64,000 nt of DNA. Source: Monosporascus cannonballus. Its lineage: Eukaryota; Ascomycota; Sordariomycetes; Xylariales. The notes beneath the pieces are model-generated. The model was not told the DNA's origin and searched no databases. It was given only the letters and a program-made list of their open reading frames with translations. Shown one piece after another: positions 33,930 to 47,879 of the stretch (the first letter of the stretch is position 1; every line of letters starts with the position of its first letter). The DNA lies in contig QJNS01000125.1 in the NCBI GenBank assembly GCA_004154925.1, positions 651-64,650 on the forward strand, written 5' to 3'. The translations under genes were made by a program, and so were the position numbers.

Positions 33930-36900
33930 GATTTTTGATTTTGTTAATTTTGGCGTTATTAGTAAAATTTTTTACTAGGCGTTAAGTGTTAACAAGATTT
34001 TGAATAGGTTTTTAAATATTTTTGAAATCCGGATTTTTTTTAATTTAATTAAGTATTAAATAAATTTATTTTATTTTCATATATCGAATACTTTTTTATT
34101 TCGTATATTTATTTATTTTTTATTTTTATGGTATTTAATATTATATATATTTTAATTATTTTTGCTGTTAATTTAAATAAAAAATATAAAAAATTGGATA
34201 AAGTTTAATATTTACTAGATATTCTAACTAATAATTATTTTCTGAGATTTTCCTAATAATTTTATATAGGCCGATATATTTAAAATTAAATGTTTTATTA
34301 GGTTATTTCGTTTAAATATTTTTTGTAATAAAAAATTATTTTTTTTTGTTTTCGAAAGTTGATTCTTTTAACTTTTTCTAATTGTAAGATTTATTTATTT
34401 AATTCCGTACGAATTTTAATTTTAATTTTATTTTTTAATATAGTTATTATAATTATTTTAACGTAAGGATTCTTTTTATAGTAATCGGACCGTTATTACG
34501 TATTTTATTATAAATTTCTGAAATAATAACAAAATTTATATTTATAAGTATTATTTTAATATTTTCGTAATATTATACATTAATTATATAATTCATAATT
34601 TTTTAACGCAGTTATTCTATTTAAAATTAATATAATATCGTAAATAAACTTTTAAAATTTTATTTATTCGTTTTATTTATTTATTCATTTATAATTTAAA
34701 TATGTTAAATAATTTGTAATTTAAGCCGAGTTATATTATAAAGCCTTATTAAAACCTTAATATAAATATTAATTCTTTATCGGAAATAATTTCTATTAAC
34801 AATCTATATATATTAAAAAATATTTTTAAAAATATATATTAATTATTTAGCGTTGATATCTTTATAATATAATAAAGAATAAGAAAATCTTGTAAATTAG
34901 TTAATAATTACGAAAATATTATCGTAATATATTTTTGCAATTAAATTTTTTAATAAAATAAAGTTAATAATAAAGTCGAATATAATTAAATATTATAATC
35001 GTTTTACGATTAGCAATAATTATAATTTTCCGTATGGCTTATATCGTTAAATTTTTGTTTTAACGTAAATATCGTATTGCCGTATAAGTTTTTATATTAT
35101 GAATTTTATTTTAAAAAAGAAATATATATATTAAAATTGCTTTACGGTTTTATAAATCCCTAAATATCTGTATAATTAATATTTGTATATTTTTCGTATT
35201 AAATCTTTTTAATATTTTTCTAGAACTTATATTTTATCCGCTTTTTAGGTATTTAAAAAATTGTCGTTATGTTATTAAAGTTTCTAATATATATCATAAG
35301 GTATTACCCGAATTATAATAATTTATCGGAGGCATAAATATCTTTTTAAAAAATATCAAAAATTATGTAATTAATTTTAATTATTTTTTTTCGAGATTTA
35401 ATTATTTGTTTAAAATATTTATTCTGCCGTTTTTAAATTTTCTTTATAAATAATAACGAAATCGAAATTCGCCAAACTCTTTACATATTTTAATTATTAT
35501 TTTATAAATTTTCTGGTCGTAATATATCGGGTAAGATTTTAATAATCCGTATAAACTTTAACCTAATATAAATTTTCCTTTAAGAAATACCTAAACTTTC
35601 GAAATGCCATAATAATAACCATAAATTCCTTTTTTGAAATACCGTAATTAAGTTCGGCTTTTCTAATTTGTATAAAAAATGCAATAAGGTATAATTTGCC
35701 TTAATTATTTCGTTATCCGATTATTATATTTAATACGTAATCCGAAATATCGGTTTTTAATTTAATAAAGTAATTTAAATTATACGTAATTAATATTAAT
35801 TCGTTAATAATTATATTTTTAATATTTTAAAATATCATTTCCGTATTTGGCGTTTATTTAAATTTCTTTTTTGTAAAATTCGTTAAAATTATAATTATTT
35901 TATTAAACTTTCAAATAAACTTTCTATAATAATTAGCGAATCCAAAAAATACCTTTATTTTCTGAATTATCGTTAACGTTTGCCATTTTATAATGATAAC
36001 GATTTTTTTAAGGTTTATCCTAATATATCCTAAGGTAATAACATGTCCTAAATATTTTATTTTTTATGTATAGAATTAACTTTTCTTTGCGTTAATAAGT
36101 AATTTTACGTCCTATGAAACTTAAAGAACTTTATAAACATATTCTATATATGCTTTTTCCGCCTTTAAGAAAATAAAAATGTCGTCGAAATAGTAAACGA
36201 CAAAAACATCAAGATATTTTCGTAATACATAATTAATTATTCGCTGGAAAATTGTTAGTATATTTGTTAATTCTATTAATATAACCAAATACTTAAATAA
36301 TTTATATTTTATCCTAAAGCCTATTTTTTATTCGTATTTTTTTTAATTCTAATAAAGTTATATTTATCTTTAAGATCAAATATTATGAACTATTTAGTTC
36401 CATAAAATCGGTTTTTTATTTCCGTAATTAAAGGTAATAATATTCGAGTCTTAATAATAATATCGTTTAATTATCAATAATTAACTATTAATCGCAATTT
36501 TCCGTTTTTCTTAAATATACAAAATATTAGGTAATTTGCTAATAACTTCGAAAGTCGAATTTATTCTTTTAGCCGATTTTCCAGGTATTTTTTTAAAAAT
36601 ACGTAATTCGTTTTTATTAAAATTGTAAATAAAGTAAAGCTTTATCGAAAATCCTTTTTTAAAAATTATTTCGTAATTTTATTTATTATATTCTCATAAC
36701 TTCATATCAAGGTTTTTTCTAAAAAGCTATTTATATTTATGATATTATGGTAATATAGTAATTAAACTTTCTAATTCTTTAAATTATTATTCTTATTATT
36801 CCAAATCGTCATTTAATTATTTTAATTTCATTCTGATAATAATAACGATATATCGTATTTATTTTTAATACCCTTTTTTTCTTATATCTTATTCTTTTAA

Positions 36901-37990
36901 ATAATAAGATTTTTATCGTATTCTTATGTTTATATTTATCGCCATTATTAATCGAATATTAAAATCTTAATTCATTTCTTTATTTTTTTAATAAGATATA
37001 TAACGAACCTTATTTAATTAATTCTTTTATTAATTAAGATTCTGTATTGGCATATCCATAGTAATCTTAAAATCATATCGTAATTCTCAAATAAAACGAT
37101 ATCGAAATTAATTATTTAATATTATTCTTTAATAAAAATCTCGAAAAAATTAATTTTGCGTATAATCTTTTTATTATTATAAACCAATTCCTAACCTTTG
37201 ACATTTATTGCCGTATAAGGTTTTAACTTATATCTTTATAGCAGTTTAAACTTATTAACCATATCCGGTATAATATAATTTCCGCCCAAAGCTCCGCAAT
37301 CCACCATTACGGTATACCAGTACGTTCCGATTTATATATCCAAAGTAATAAGGTTATTAACGTTTTTTATCGTTACGTTTAAAACCTTTTTTAGAAATTT
37401 CCTTTAATTTCTTTAGGTTTCGTTATTTTGCGGCTTTTTTATAGGTAACCTTTTTCTTTTAACTTTTATTCGAATCTATTAAGCCTTTTTTATATTTCTT
37501 CGTTTAATGCGTTAAGCTGCTGTATTTATCGTTATTACCGGCATATTGTTTCTTTAAACTGTGTTAATTATTTTTAATTCTTTTATAAATCTTTTTTTAT
37601 CGAATAAATTGTTTTTTTATATTTACGACTATATCCCATTATGTATTATCCTAATTGTTATTCTAGAGAGTTTCTATGAATTAACGTATTTTCTTTTTGA
37701 TAACCTTTTTTTTAAAGATCCGCAATAAATGCTAATTGAAAATGGAAATCCGTAATAATTTTCTGATAATACTTTTTAACCGTACGCTAGATTAACTCTT
37801 TTTCTATTTGGTAATTATATTATTCATAATAACAAAAAAGGTTTTCTTGCGGGTATTATTTTCCTTTAGGCCAGCTTTTTGTTTTGGCCGGCTGCTGGAT
37901 ATCTTCTAGGACTATGGATCAAAAATGTTAATACCATTATTTATCGTCCTTATTATTTCCGGTACGGTTTAAAAAATCGAATCCCTTATA
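33930..37990 (-). pseudogene. Gypsy-6 pol remnant
   Basis: Same domain order as Gypsy-2 pol. RT reads DVFVVYYFDDIFIF on the minus strand, so the catalytic aspartates survive but the leucine codon is mutated. Chromodomain traces lie at the C-terminal end next to the antisense ORF. Non-functional. Confidence 0.83.
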
Positions 37991-39281
37991 ATATATACGA
38001 GTAATTTGTTCGTAAATATATTATTTCCATTTTTCGTAATCGGGATATTCTCGTCGTCGACAATATATGGCGTATATTCTACCATATCGATTAAGAGTTC
38101 CGGGATAAATTTTTTCTGTCCAGTTTTAATATTTGCGTAACCATTTTTATAATATTTCCTATTATGCTTGCGATACCTATTAAGCTAGCTTTCTGGTTTT
38201 TCGTATTTTTTGTTGAATTTTTTATCGTGATAATCCTTATTAAACTTTTTATCGTAAATTTAATGCGTATTTGGCTTGGATTATGTTAATAACTTTATTA
38301 TTGTTTCCTTAACTATTCCTGGATTATTTTTCCAGTATAGGGATCCAGTTATTTTATAATGGTTTTTTAAGCTTTTTGCATTTATAGGCCTTATATTCTA
38401 TTTTGCTATATTTAAAGCATTTAATCTGGCTCCAGTTTTATCTATGGGTAACGCCGAGTTCTATAAGTCCTGGCGCCGTTTCCTAAAAAGTAAGGGGTGC
38501 GTCTCGTTTTTTTCTTTGGTTAAATTTATTATATCCCGAACGTAAGGCATATTATCCTTTTTTTTTCTATCGTTTTTCAAATTATTAATTATTAATCTTA
38601 TTTACTTTTATAATATATTAGTTTAAGGCAATTAATCGCTTAATCCGAATAATTTTATCCTTTATATTATCCTTTAATTTTTTGTAAAATATGTCGATAA
38701 AAACGTCGGTTTCGTTATTTTTCCATCTGGCCTTAGCTATAAAATTTTTAAAGGTTACGGCGTACTTGGACGCAAGTCCTTTTTGTCGAAGTTACAAAAG
38801 TTACTGGGCCGCAAATCGTTTTTTATCCGGATTGCCGAAATTATTGCGCATTGTATTTTCGAAATTGATATAAAATAAAAAGTTTTTATTAATAAAGTCC
38901 TTTTTATTTAATTCTTTTACTTTTAAGAAATTTCTTATAATAAGCTTAAACCAATTAGCCGCATTTCCCGTTAGGTATATTTTTATTGTTAGGATTATAT
39001 TCGCTAGGTTATTAAGGTTTAAAAAGCAAAGGTAAACTTATACCTAAGTTAAAAAGGTTTAAAAGTTGTCTTTTTTATCGTAAAGTTCCGGCTTTTTAGG
39101 TTTTATACAGGAGAAAAAGGCTTAGATAAATAGCGTAACCTTAATTTGTCGGATTTTCTTTTAATTTCCGAATTCGAGCCTAAAACTATTAAATAAGAGT
39201 TTCTTAAGCGTTGGTCGATATTTTGACAGTATTAAATATTATTCAGAATTTGAAGGTATTGCTAAATAAGAACTTATAACG

Positions 39282-39663
39282 TATAACGGCTAAGCAGTTT
39301 AACTAATTATTAAACCTTAAGTTAATAAGTTTATGTTAGCAGAAATATTATAAGAATCTAAGCAATAAATATTGTAATCGTATCACGTTTTTTAATACCA
39401 AAAGTATAAAAACGTATTGTAAAAAATTAATATTAATAAGTATTATAAGCTGGTATTATTTAAATTATGAAAATAATAAATATTTTATATTTAATTTTTT
39501 TAACTTATCGATTTTGGCTTTATGGGCTTTACTATCGATCCTATCGAGCCTGGCTTTACAGGCTTTATGATCGATCCCGTCGAGCTATCACGTAACTTGA
39601 CCCACATGGCTTAGTTATTTATTACGACCGTTTTCCGAGGCCGTGACCTGTTGGGTCATAACA
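39282..39663 (-). repeat. Gypsy-6 5' LTR (382 bp)
   Basis: Outer 140 bp (39520-39663) unmutated; inner part strongly RIPped. A 36-bp tandem module (module B) lies at 39516-39587. Confidence 0.92.
39516..39587 (-). repeat. 36-bp tandem repeat in the LTR, module B (2 units)
   Basis: Two 36-bp units, each GGCTTTA, then GGCTTTA, then ATCGATCC and TCGAGC on the plus strand. The same module occurs in the Gypsy-7 LTR (about 42129-42205) and the left Gypsy-6 LTR (about 33193-33265). Confidence 0.85.
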
Positions 39664-39668
39664 TTAAG

Positions 39669-39794
39669 GGGCTTAAGATGCTTAGCACCTTAAAACCTTT
39701 AAGCTGGTTACGTAATATTTTGGCGGTGGTCGGTATTTGTCTTTTTCGTGGGCTCGACCGTCCTTAAGGAAGCCAAAACCGTTAGGTTATAATA
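39669..39794 (-). repeat. Gypsy-5 3' LTR, second part
   Basis: Continues the LTR broken at 32960 and ends GGTTATAATA at 39794, directly before the family's CGATTT internal edge (polypurine tract on the minus strand). Confidence 0.8.
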
Positions 39795-40395
39795 CGATTT
39801 TTTCCCTTTTAGGATCTTTATTCCTAAAAATTATTCCGTTTGTTTGTTAATTTAAATAAGTAATTTTTCTTTTTTTTATATTTAATATATCAGGTTGTAT
39901 TAAAAAATCCCGTTTCCATAAGCGTATTAACGCTTTAATTCTTTTAAAACGTATTCAACGTTTTAGTTTTAAAATGTTTTCTTATTTTCGCTATTAAAAA
40001 AGGGTATAAAATACAAAGTTATTCGGGGTTTTTTAAAATGTGCGCGTTATATTTATCATGGCAGTCCTTGTAATATTTTCGGCCTTTCAGAAATCGAATA
40101 TCAAAAACTCCTAGATAAAGAAAATCGTTTAAAACGTAAAAAAAACAGGCTTACGAAACGTTGCGAACGGTTGCCAATAAGCTGGACCGTTTATAAAAAC
40201 AAAGGCGGCTATTCCGTCGTCATGGTATTAAAATATTTCGTCGAGGTATTAAAGGTGCAGAAATTATAAAGGAATTTAAGCGTTTAGAAAAGAAATATTA
40301 ATAATTAAAGGCTGCTGTTATAATTACTGCGTTAGTATAGGCCGCAGCCAATTAGCCCGATATCCCAGTTATTAACTGGTCAGCTATGAATTAAG
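39795..40395 (+). pseudogene. Antisense ORF of Gypsy-5, degraded
   Basis: Plus-strand counterpart of 33370-33912; the end reads VINWSAMN before TAA at about 40395. A basic, Glu/Lys-rich stretch precedes it. Frames are interrupted by RIP stops. Confidence 0.55.
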
Positions 40396-41906
40396 ACGCG
40401 CCCGTCGTTACTGGTAAAAATTCTTTAACAGGCGTTAGGCGTTAATAATATTCTTAGCAGGTTCCTAAGTATTTTCGGAATCCGGGTGCTTTTTTACTTA
40501 ATTAGGTACTGGGTAAATTTGTTATGTTTTTGCATATTAAGGAATTTTTCCACTTTATATGCTTATTCGTTTTCTATTTTTATATCGTTTTATGCCGTAT
40601 ATACTTTAATTATATCTGTTAATAACTCGAATATAAAAATATATAAAATTTAAAAAATTTAACTTTTGATAAAAGCTCCAATTAATAATTGTTTTCTGAA
40701 ATTTTCTTAATAATTTCATATGGACCGATATATTTAAAATCGAGTTTTGTATTAACTCGTTTTATTTAAATATTTTCTATAATAAGAAAAATTATTTTCT
40801 TTTCGAAAATTAATTCCTTTGATTTTTTGTAATTATAATATTTATTTATTTAATTTTATACGAAATCTAGGTTTATTTTTGTTTTTGGTATAATTATTAT
40901 AATAATTTTAATATCAAGATTACTTTAACATTAATGACATTATCGTCACATACTTTTTTGTAAATTTTAAAATAAAATTAAAATTTGCATTTGCCGATAT
41001 TATTTTGATAGTTTCCTAATAGCTGGCATTATAAGCTAATTATGGAATTAGTAATTCTTTAACTTAATTATTTTGTTCGTAATTAATATAATATCGTAAA
41101 TTAATTTTCAAAATTTGGTTTATTTGTTCCGTTTATTTATGCGTTCAAAGTTTAAATACATTAAATAATTTATGATTTAGGCCGATTTGTGCTATAAGGC
41201 CTTGTTAAAATTTAAATACGAATATCGATTCTTTATTTAAAATAATATTTATTAATAATCTGTATATGCTAAAAATGTATCTAAAAAATATGCTATTTAT
41301 TCGGCCTTTATATTTTCGTAATATGGTAAAAAATAAAAGAATTTCGTAACTCTGTCGATAATTACGAAAATGCTATCGTAATATATTCTCGTAGCTAAAA
41401 TTTCTGACATATGAAACCTAATAATAAAGTCGAATATAATTAAATCCCATGGTCGTTTTACGACTAATAATAGCTATAACTTTCCGTATAGCTTATGTCG
41501 TTAAGCCTTTACTCTGGCGTAAATATCGTATTGCTATATAATTTTCTATACCGTTAATTTTATTGTGGAAAAGGAATATATACGTTAAAACCGTTCTAAG
41601 ATTTTATAGATCCCTGGATATCTGTATATCTAATATTCGTATATCTTTGGTACTAAATCCTTCGGGTATTTTTTTTGGAACTTATATTTTATCCGTTTTT
41701 TGATTTTTTAGGAAACCGTCGTTATATTGCTAAATATTCTAATATATATTGAAAGGTACTACTCGAATTATTTCAATTTATCGCGGGCGTAAATATCCTT
41801 TTATAATAATATCGAAAATTATATGACTAATTTTGCCTAATTTCTCTTCGAGGTTTAATTACCTGCTCAGGGCATCTGCTTTGCCATTTTCTAAGCCTTT
41901 CCTATA
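40396..41906 (-). pseudogene. Gypsy-5 pol remnant, C-terminal part
   Basis: Chromodomain region near 40440-40600 and integrase region to about 41500, ending in RNase H sequence at 41860-41906. The last 50 bp before Gypsy-7 are spared from RIP (compare the RIPped equivalent at 5590-5650). The rest of pol lies beyond the window. Confidence 0.75.
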
Positions 41907-42288
41907 TGTGATGGCTAGGCGGTTTAACCAACTATCAAACCTTAGTCGTGCGGGTTTATGTTGGTAGGAGTATCGTAGGACTTTGTAGCAATAAAATAAC
42001 TTAGTTACGTCTCTTAATACTAAGATGCAAAAGTCGTATTGCAAACGATTGGTATTAATAAGTGTTATAAGCTAAAGCTATTTAATCTATAGAAATAATA
42101 AGCATCTTATATTTGATTTTTCCGATCTATCAAGCCTAGCTCTATGGGCTTTATGATCGATTCTGTCGAACTTGGCTCTATGGGCTTTACGATCGATCCT
42201 GTCGAGCCAATACGTGATTTAACCTATATAGCTTAGTTATTTTTTGTTACGATTGTTTCCTAAGGCCGTAACCTATTAAGTTATAATA
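41907..42288 (-). repeat. Gypsy-7 3' LTR (382 bp)
   Basis: Starts TGTGATGGCTAGG and ends AGTTATAATA. Module B units are present near 42129-42205. The outer end is spared from RIP. Confidence 0.9.
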
Positions 42289-42349
42289 CGATTCTCCTTT
42301 TCTATAATTCTTGTCCCGAAAATCTTTTTTTCGTAAGTTTTCTTTTATT

Positions 42350-42855
42350 ATTATATCGAGTTATATTAAAAATTGATTTACCGAAAAAGGAAAAAACAAA
42401 ATAACTTATTTAAATTAATTATTTTTCGAATTATGGATATACTTATAAATTTTTATTTTTCTTATCACGGGTTATTATTTTTTCGTATATTTTTGTCGGA
42501 TTTCTTTCGATATAAAAAATGTATAACGCAAAATTAAAGCCTTTATAACGTTAACGGTTTTTCTATTTTTTTACTTAAAAAGCGTGTTTTTAATTATCTT
42601 AAGGTTAAAACAGAATTTGAGAAATTTAAAAAAAAAGCGGAATAGGCGTAAAGCAAAATTTGCCGTTTTTGAAAACAAAAAAAAAATTATGGGCCGACTG
42701 TATAATACGTATGTTATTTCGTGGGCTTCGGTGCTTAAAGAAATTGGATAAGTTGAAACGTTACGAAAAATAAGCCGAATTAAAAGCCGCCTAGACCATA
42801 TCGGCAAAGGCCGTAATTTCTTTCGACTGGTCCAACCTTGATTTTATCGATTAGT
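42350..42855 (+). pseudogene. Antisense ORF of Gypsy-7, degraded
   Basis: Close copy of 33370-33912, including the FDWSNL end near 42822-42845, with more stops. Plus strand, opposite to pol. Confidence 0.55.
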
Positions 42856-42869
42856 CATCCATTAATTAA

Positions 42870-45747
42870 AGGATTTTTAACTTTGCTAACCTCAATGTTA
42901 TTAATAAAAATTCTTTAATAGGCGCTGGATGCTAATAAAGTTCTTGGCGGGTTTCTAGGTATTTTCGGAATCCAGGTGCTTTTTTTATTTAATCAGGTAC
43001 TGGGTAAATCCGGTTTATTTCCGTATATCGAAAATTCTTTCCATTTCGTATGCTTTTTCGTTTTTTACTTCCATATCGTTTTATACCGTATATACCTTTA
43101 TTATATCCGCTATTAATTTGAATAAGAAAATATAAAAAATTGGATAAAATTTAACTTTTAGTACGAAGTTTAATTAATAATTATTTTTTCAAATTTTCTT
43201 AATAGGTTTATATAAATTAATATATTTAAAATGGAAATATTTATTAGGTTACTTTATTTAAATATTTTTTATAACAAATTCTTTTTTTCGAAAGTTAATT
43301 CTTTTAACCTTTTTTAATTATAATATTTATTTACTTTATTTCGTGCGAATTCTAATTTTATTTTTATCTTTTAGTATAATTAGCATAATTACTTTAATTT
43401 AAAATTCATTTTAATATTAATTGGAGTATTATTACGTATTTTTTATAAATCTTTAAAATAAAACCAAAATTTACGTTAACTAATATTAATTTAATATTTT
43501 CGTAATACCTAATATTATAAGCTAATTATGCATTTCGCAATTTTTTAATTTAATTATTTTATTCGTAATTAATACAATATCGTAAGTAAAGTTTCAAAAT
43601 TTCGTTTATTCGTTCCGTTTATTTATATATTTAAGGTTTAAATACGTTAAATAATTTATATTTTAAGCCGATTAATGAAATAAGGCTTTATCAAAATTAC
43701 AATGTAAATCTTAATCCTGTTTTTAAAATATTTTTATTAATTATCCGTATATATTAAAAATACATCTAAAAAGAATATATGGTATTTGTTCGGCTTTATA
43801 ATTTCGTAATATATTAAAAATAAGAAAGTTTCGTAAATCGATCGACGATTACAAAAATGCTGCTATAATATATTCCTATAATTAAGTATTTTAACGTAAA
43901 AGGTTTAATGATATAATTAAATATAATTAAATGCCATAATTATTTTGCGATTAATAATAGCTGTAATTTTCCGTATAACTTATGTCGTCGAGCCTTTGTT
44001 TTAACGCAAATATCGTATTATCGTATATTTTTTTATATCGTTAATTTTATTTTTTTTAAAAAAATATATGTATTAAAGCCGTTTTAAGGTTTTATAAATC
44101 CCTGGATGTCCGTATAACTAATGTTCGTATATTTTTCGTATTAAGTTTTTTTGGTATTCTTTGAAAACTTATATTTTATTTATTTTTTGATTTTCTGAAA
44201 AAACGTCGTTTTATTACTAGATTTTCTATCATATTTAAAAAGGTACTGTTCGAATTATCGCAATTTATCGCAGGCGTAAATATCCTTTTATAATAATATC
44301 GAAAATTATATAGGTAATTTAATAACTCTTTTTTTTCCCAAGTTTAGTTACTTACTTAAAATATTTGTTTTATTATTTTTAAGCCTTTTTTATAAATAAT
44401 AACGAAATTAAAGTTTGCTAATTTTTTTACATAACGAAATTATCGTTTTCCAAGTTTTTTAGTTGTAATAAATCGGGTAAAGTTTTAATACTTTGTATAA
44501 ACCTTAATTTAATATAAATTTCTCTTTAGAAAATATTTAAAGTTGCGAAATATCTTAATAATGGCCCTAAATCTTTTATTTAAAATATCGTAATTAAATT
44601 CGGTTTTTTTTAATTTGTGCGAAAAGAATATAAAAGGATATAATTGGCCTTAATTATTTCGTTTTTTAATTTAACGAGACGGTTTAAATTGTATATAATT
44701 AAAACTAGCTCGCTAATAATCGTATCCTTAATATTTGGAAAGGCTTTTTCCGTATTTAACGTTTATTTAATTTTTTTTCGCAAGGTTCGTTAAAAATATA
44801 ATTATTTTATTAAAATTTCGAATAAACTTCTTATAATAATCATCGAATCCGAAAAATATTTATACGTTTTTAATTATTATTAACGCTTGTTATTTTATAA
44901 TTGTAGCAATTTTCTTAAAGTTTATTTTAATATATTTTGAAGTAATAATATATTTTAAATATTTTACTTTTTATTTTTAAAATTAATTTTTCTTTATATT
45001 AATAAATAATGTTACGTCCTATAAAACGTAAAGAACTTTATAATCATATTTCGCGTATATTCTTTCTGTTTCTAAAATAATAAAAATATTATCAAGATAA
45101 TAAGTGACGAAAATATCGAGGTATTTTCGTAATACGTAATTTATTATCCGTTTGAAAATTATTAATACGTTCGTAAATTTTATTAACGTAACTAAGTATT
45201 CGAATAATCCATATTTCGTTTTAAAGGGTATTTTTTATTTATATCTTTTTTAATCCTGATAAGGTTATATTTATTTTTAAGCTTGAATATGATAAATTAT
45301 TTTATTCCGTAATGTCGATTTCTTATTTTTATAATTACGGATAATAATATTCGGTTTTTAATCATAATATTGTTTAATTATGAAAAGATAATTATAAATC
45401 TTAATTTTTCATTTTTTTAGTACGAAAAATATACGATATCTTATTAATAATTTCGAAAATCCAATATATTTTTTATAGCCGTTTTTTCAGATATGTTTCG
45501 AAAATATGTAATTCGTTTCCGTTAAAGTTGTAAATAAGGTAAAACTTCGTTAAAAATCCTGTTTTAAAAATTATTTCATAATCTTATTCGCTATGTTCTA
45601 GTAATTTCGTATTAAGTTCCTTTTTAAAAAGCGATTTATATCTATAATATTATAATAATATATTAATTAAATCTTTTAACTTTTGCTGTTGCTGTTTTAA
45701 ATTGTTATTTAATTACTTTAATTTCGCTTTAATAGTAATAACGATAC
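42870..45747 (-). pseudogene. Gypsy-7 pol remnant, part 1
   Basis: Chromodomain (about 42900-43070), integrase, RNase H (about 44460-44500) and RT (about 45090) can be followed by comparison with Gypsy-2. Interrupted at 45747 by Copia-2. Confidence 0.78.
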
Positions 45748-45954
45748 TGTTAGCAGTCACAGTGATCAAATACAGGAAACTGGTAATAGCTTGATGATCT
45801 ATGCTAGGAAAGACTGAAGAAGTCTGGGGCGTACCGCCCTTATATACACCTCCTGTTTGTACAAACGGTGATTCTTGGATAAATGCTGTCCCAGGCTATC
45901 AAGCATTGCATTAAAGCGCCAGCCGTAGGTATTTGAAGTACCTAACTGCCGATA
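45748..45954 (-). repeat. Copia-2 3' LTR (207 bp)
   Basis: Starts TGTTAGCAGTCACAG and ends ACTGCCGATA on the plus strand. Only lightly mutated, like the other copy. Confidence 0.92.
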
Positions 45955-45989
45955 CGCCCTTTTGCGTCAGACGGCCTTATCCACCAAAG

Positions 45990-46941
45990 TTTTTAATCTA
46001 TGTGAAAATTAAACTTTTATTTTCGTTAATTTTAAATGCCTTTTGGCTTATTTTATATTTGTATTTTTTTAAGCCTTAAGTTAGCCATAAATCGTTCGAA
46101 ATCAGTTTTATTTAATGGTTTCGTAAGTTTATTTGCTAAGTTATCCTTATTTTCCACGTATTGAAAATAGATATTTCCGTCCTGAACCTCCTGATATACA
46201 TAATAATATTCGAGCCGAATATAACGTTTTTTTCGAGTTATTTATATTTCCGTTATCTATTTTACCGTATTTATGTTATTCTTGAGGATAGAAATAAGGC
46301 CTTTGGGCATAAGCCTTAACTTTATAACGAAATTCCTAATTCCAGCTGTCTTCGTTATTGTTATTCTTACTTTTACATATTTTGGTTCCGTAATATATTT
46401 AGTAATAACATCCTATAGTTTCGAAAACTACGTAATAAATATTTTAGTTTTAAAAAATACGTATTACGTAATAGGTTTTGCTGATTCGGAATCCGTAAAG
46501 CTTATATTTATTATTCCGAATAACCTCAAGTGATTATATTTCCGATACGGGTAATTTCTATTTAATTTTTTATACGAAAAAACAGATTTGCCGCACCATT
46601 TAAGTATCGTAATAATTGCTTAATATATTCTCGGTATTTAAGCGACGGATTACTTATAAACCTAGCTCAAGTTAAAATCGCAAACGTTATATACGGTTTG
46701 TTAATATAACTGGAAAAATTGAATTTTTTTACCAGGTTAGTATGTTCGAATGGTTTTTTTTATTAGCCATTCCGTCGTACTGTATAGCGTATTTTAAGTG
46801 GTCCTTAAAAATAACGTAAGTATCTTTTATATAGTGTTTAAACTTATTAACTGTAGTAATTTTTCGATATATTGCTTCTGGTTTAACCCGACGTCTCCAG
46901 TTGGCGAAAAGCGTACAATCCGTACACCTAGATACCAGTCC
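45990..46941 (-). pseudogene. Copia-2 RT/RNase H C-terminal remnant
   Basis: The minus strand reads DWYLGVRIVR (46941-46905), QKQYIEKLLQL (about 46870), then RNase H ending with RYIRLEYYYVYQEV and NLANKLTKPLNKTDFERFMANL (about 46240-46090), the usual Copia C-terminus. The frame is interrupted, but these blocks are clear. A plus-strand frame at 46273-46533 is a shadow. Confidence 0.82.
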
Positions 46942-47295
46942 TGTAACGGCTAGGGGGTTTAACCAACTATTAAACCTTAGTCGTACGGGTTTATATTGGC
47001 AAGAATATCGTAAAAGTCTAAGCAATAAATACAGTAATCGAATTATGTTTCGTAATTTCAAAGGTACCTTAAGTAACGATATTGTAATTGCAAGTTAATA
47101 TTATTTAAACTATAAAAACAGTAAATATATATATCTTATTCCTATTTGCAGAATTATTACCAGTAAGTTAATAATCCGGTTTACTAGCTTATTATTAATA
47201 AATTAATAATTTATTACGTAACCTGCCTTATTACGTATTTATGATTAGGTTATGCCAAATCGTTTTTGGAAACCGTAATTTGTTCAGCCATAATG
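46942..47295 (-). repeat. Gypsy-8 3' LTR (354 bp)
   Basis: Starts TGTAACGGCTAGGGGG; carries module-A-like repeats (CAGTAAGTTAATAATCCGG type). Outer 50-80 bp spared, remainder mutated. Confidence 0.82.
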
Positions 47296-47424
47296 CGATT
47301 TCTTTTTTCTACAAATTTTACCCTCAAGATTTTCCCTCTTTTTTCGGTAAGCTTTCTGCATTTATTTAATATATTTTCTGGTATATATAACTGTCGTTTT
47401 CGCAAATCTGAATAGCTATTTGCC

Positions 47425-47715
47425 TTGATTAATTTAATTGAACTTAAAGGTTTTAATTTAATGCCTTATTTTTGTTATTTTATTCGGCAGCTTAATTGCC
47501 AAATAATAAACGGGGTTTTTCGTTATAAGGAATGTGTTCGTCGGGGTTATTCGTATAACGGGACAAAAATCCCTATTTTTATAATTAATCGTTATATCGC
47601 GGAATTAAAAAAATTAAAGAAAAAAGCTAAACAACGAAAAATCTTTATTCGAAATTTTTACGCGTTTTTCTTCGTATATGTCGTTAGCGTTAATATTATT
47701 AATCGTACCTTTTAA
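47425..47715 (+). CDS. Antisense ORF of Gypsy-8, open 96-codon part
   Basis: Longest surviving copy of the opposite-strand ORF: 96 codons without a stop despite heavy RIP around it. It has a Cys-containing segment (YFCYFIRQLNC), then KECVRRGYSYNGTKIP and a basic helix (AELKKLKKKAKQRKIF). Compared with Gypsy-6, the C-terminal FDWSNL part should follow but is broken. It probably began upstream of 47425 and is a fragment, not a working gene. Function unknown; a zinc-knuckle-like start plus coiled coil is my reading. Confidence 0.5.
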   Translation: MINLIELKGFNLMPYFCYFIRQLNCQIINGVFRYKECVRRGYSYNGTKIPIFIINRYIAELKKLKKKAKQRKIFIRNFYAFFFVYVVSVNIINRTF

Positions 47716-47879
47716 TTTTTAAATACTTTTAATAACTTTACGTAATTACAATCGGAATTTGTAATCGAAATATAAACTTTAAGTAAAATAAATATTATTA
47801 ATTAAAATACGATAAATTAAAAGTTTTCTTTCTTAGATCTTGTAAATTAGGATACCATTATTTCGAGTAATTCTGTCAT

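Larger units (their letters stand above)
32961..39663 (-). mobile_element. Gypsy-6: complete chromovirus nested in the Gypsy-5 LTR
   Basis: 6703 bp, flanked by TTAAG (32956-32960 and 39664-39668), with 382-bp LTRs (32961-33342 and 39282-39663). Minus-strand order is 5' LTR, gag (about 37980-39280), pol with the RT catalytic block at 36181-36192 reading YFDD instead of YLDD, RNase H near 35520, chromodomain near 33960-34130, then the plus-strand antisense ORF and the 3' LTR. Full of stops; inactive. Confidence 0.94.

Noticed and set aside
46273..46533. Hydrophobic 86-codon plus-strand frame
   Set aside because: It is antisense to the Copia-2 RT/RNase H remnant; AT richness produces hydrophobic codons.
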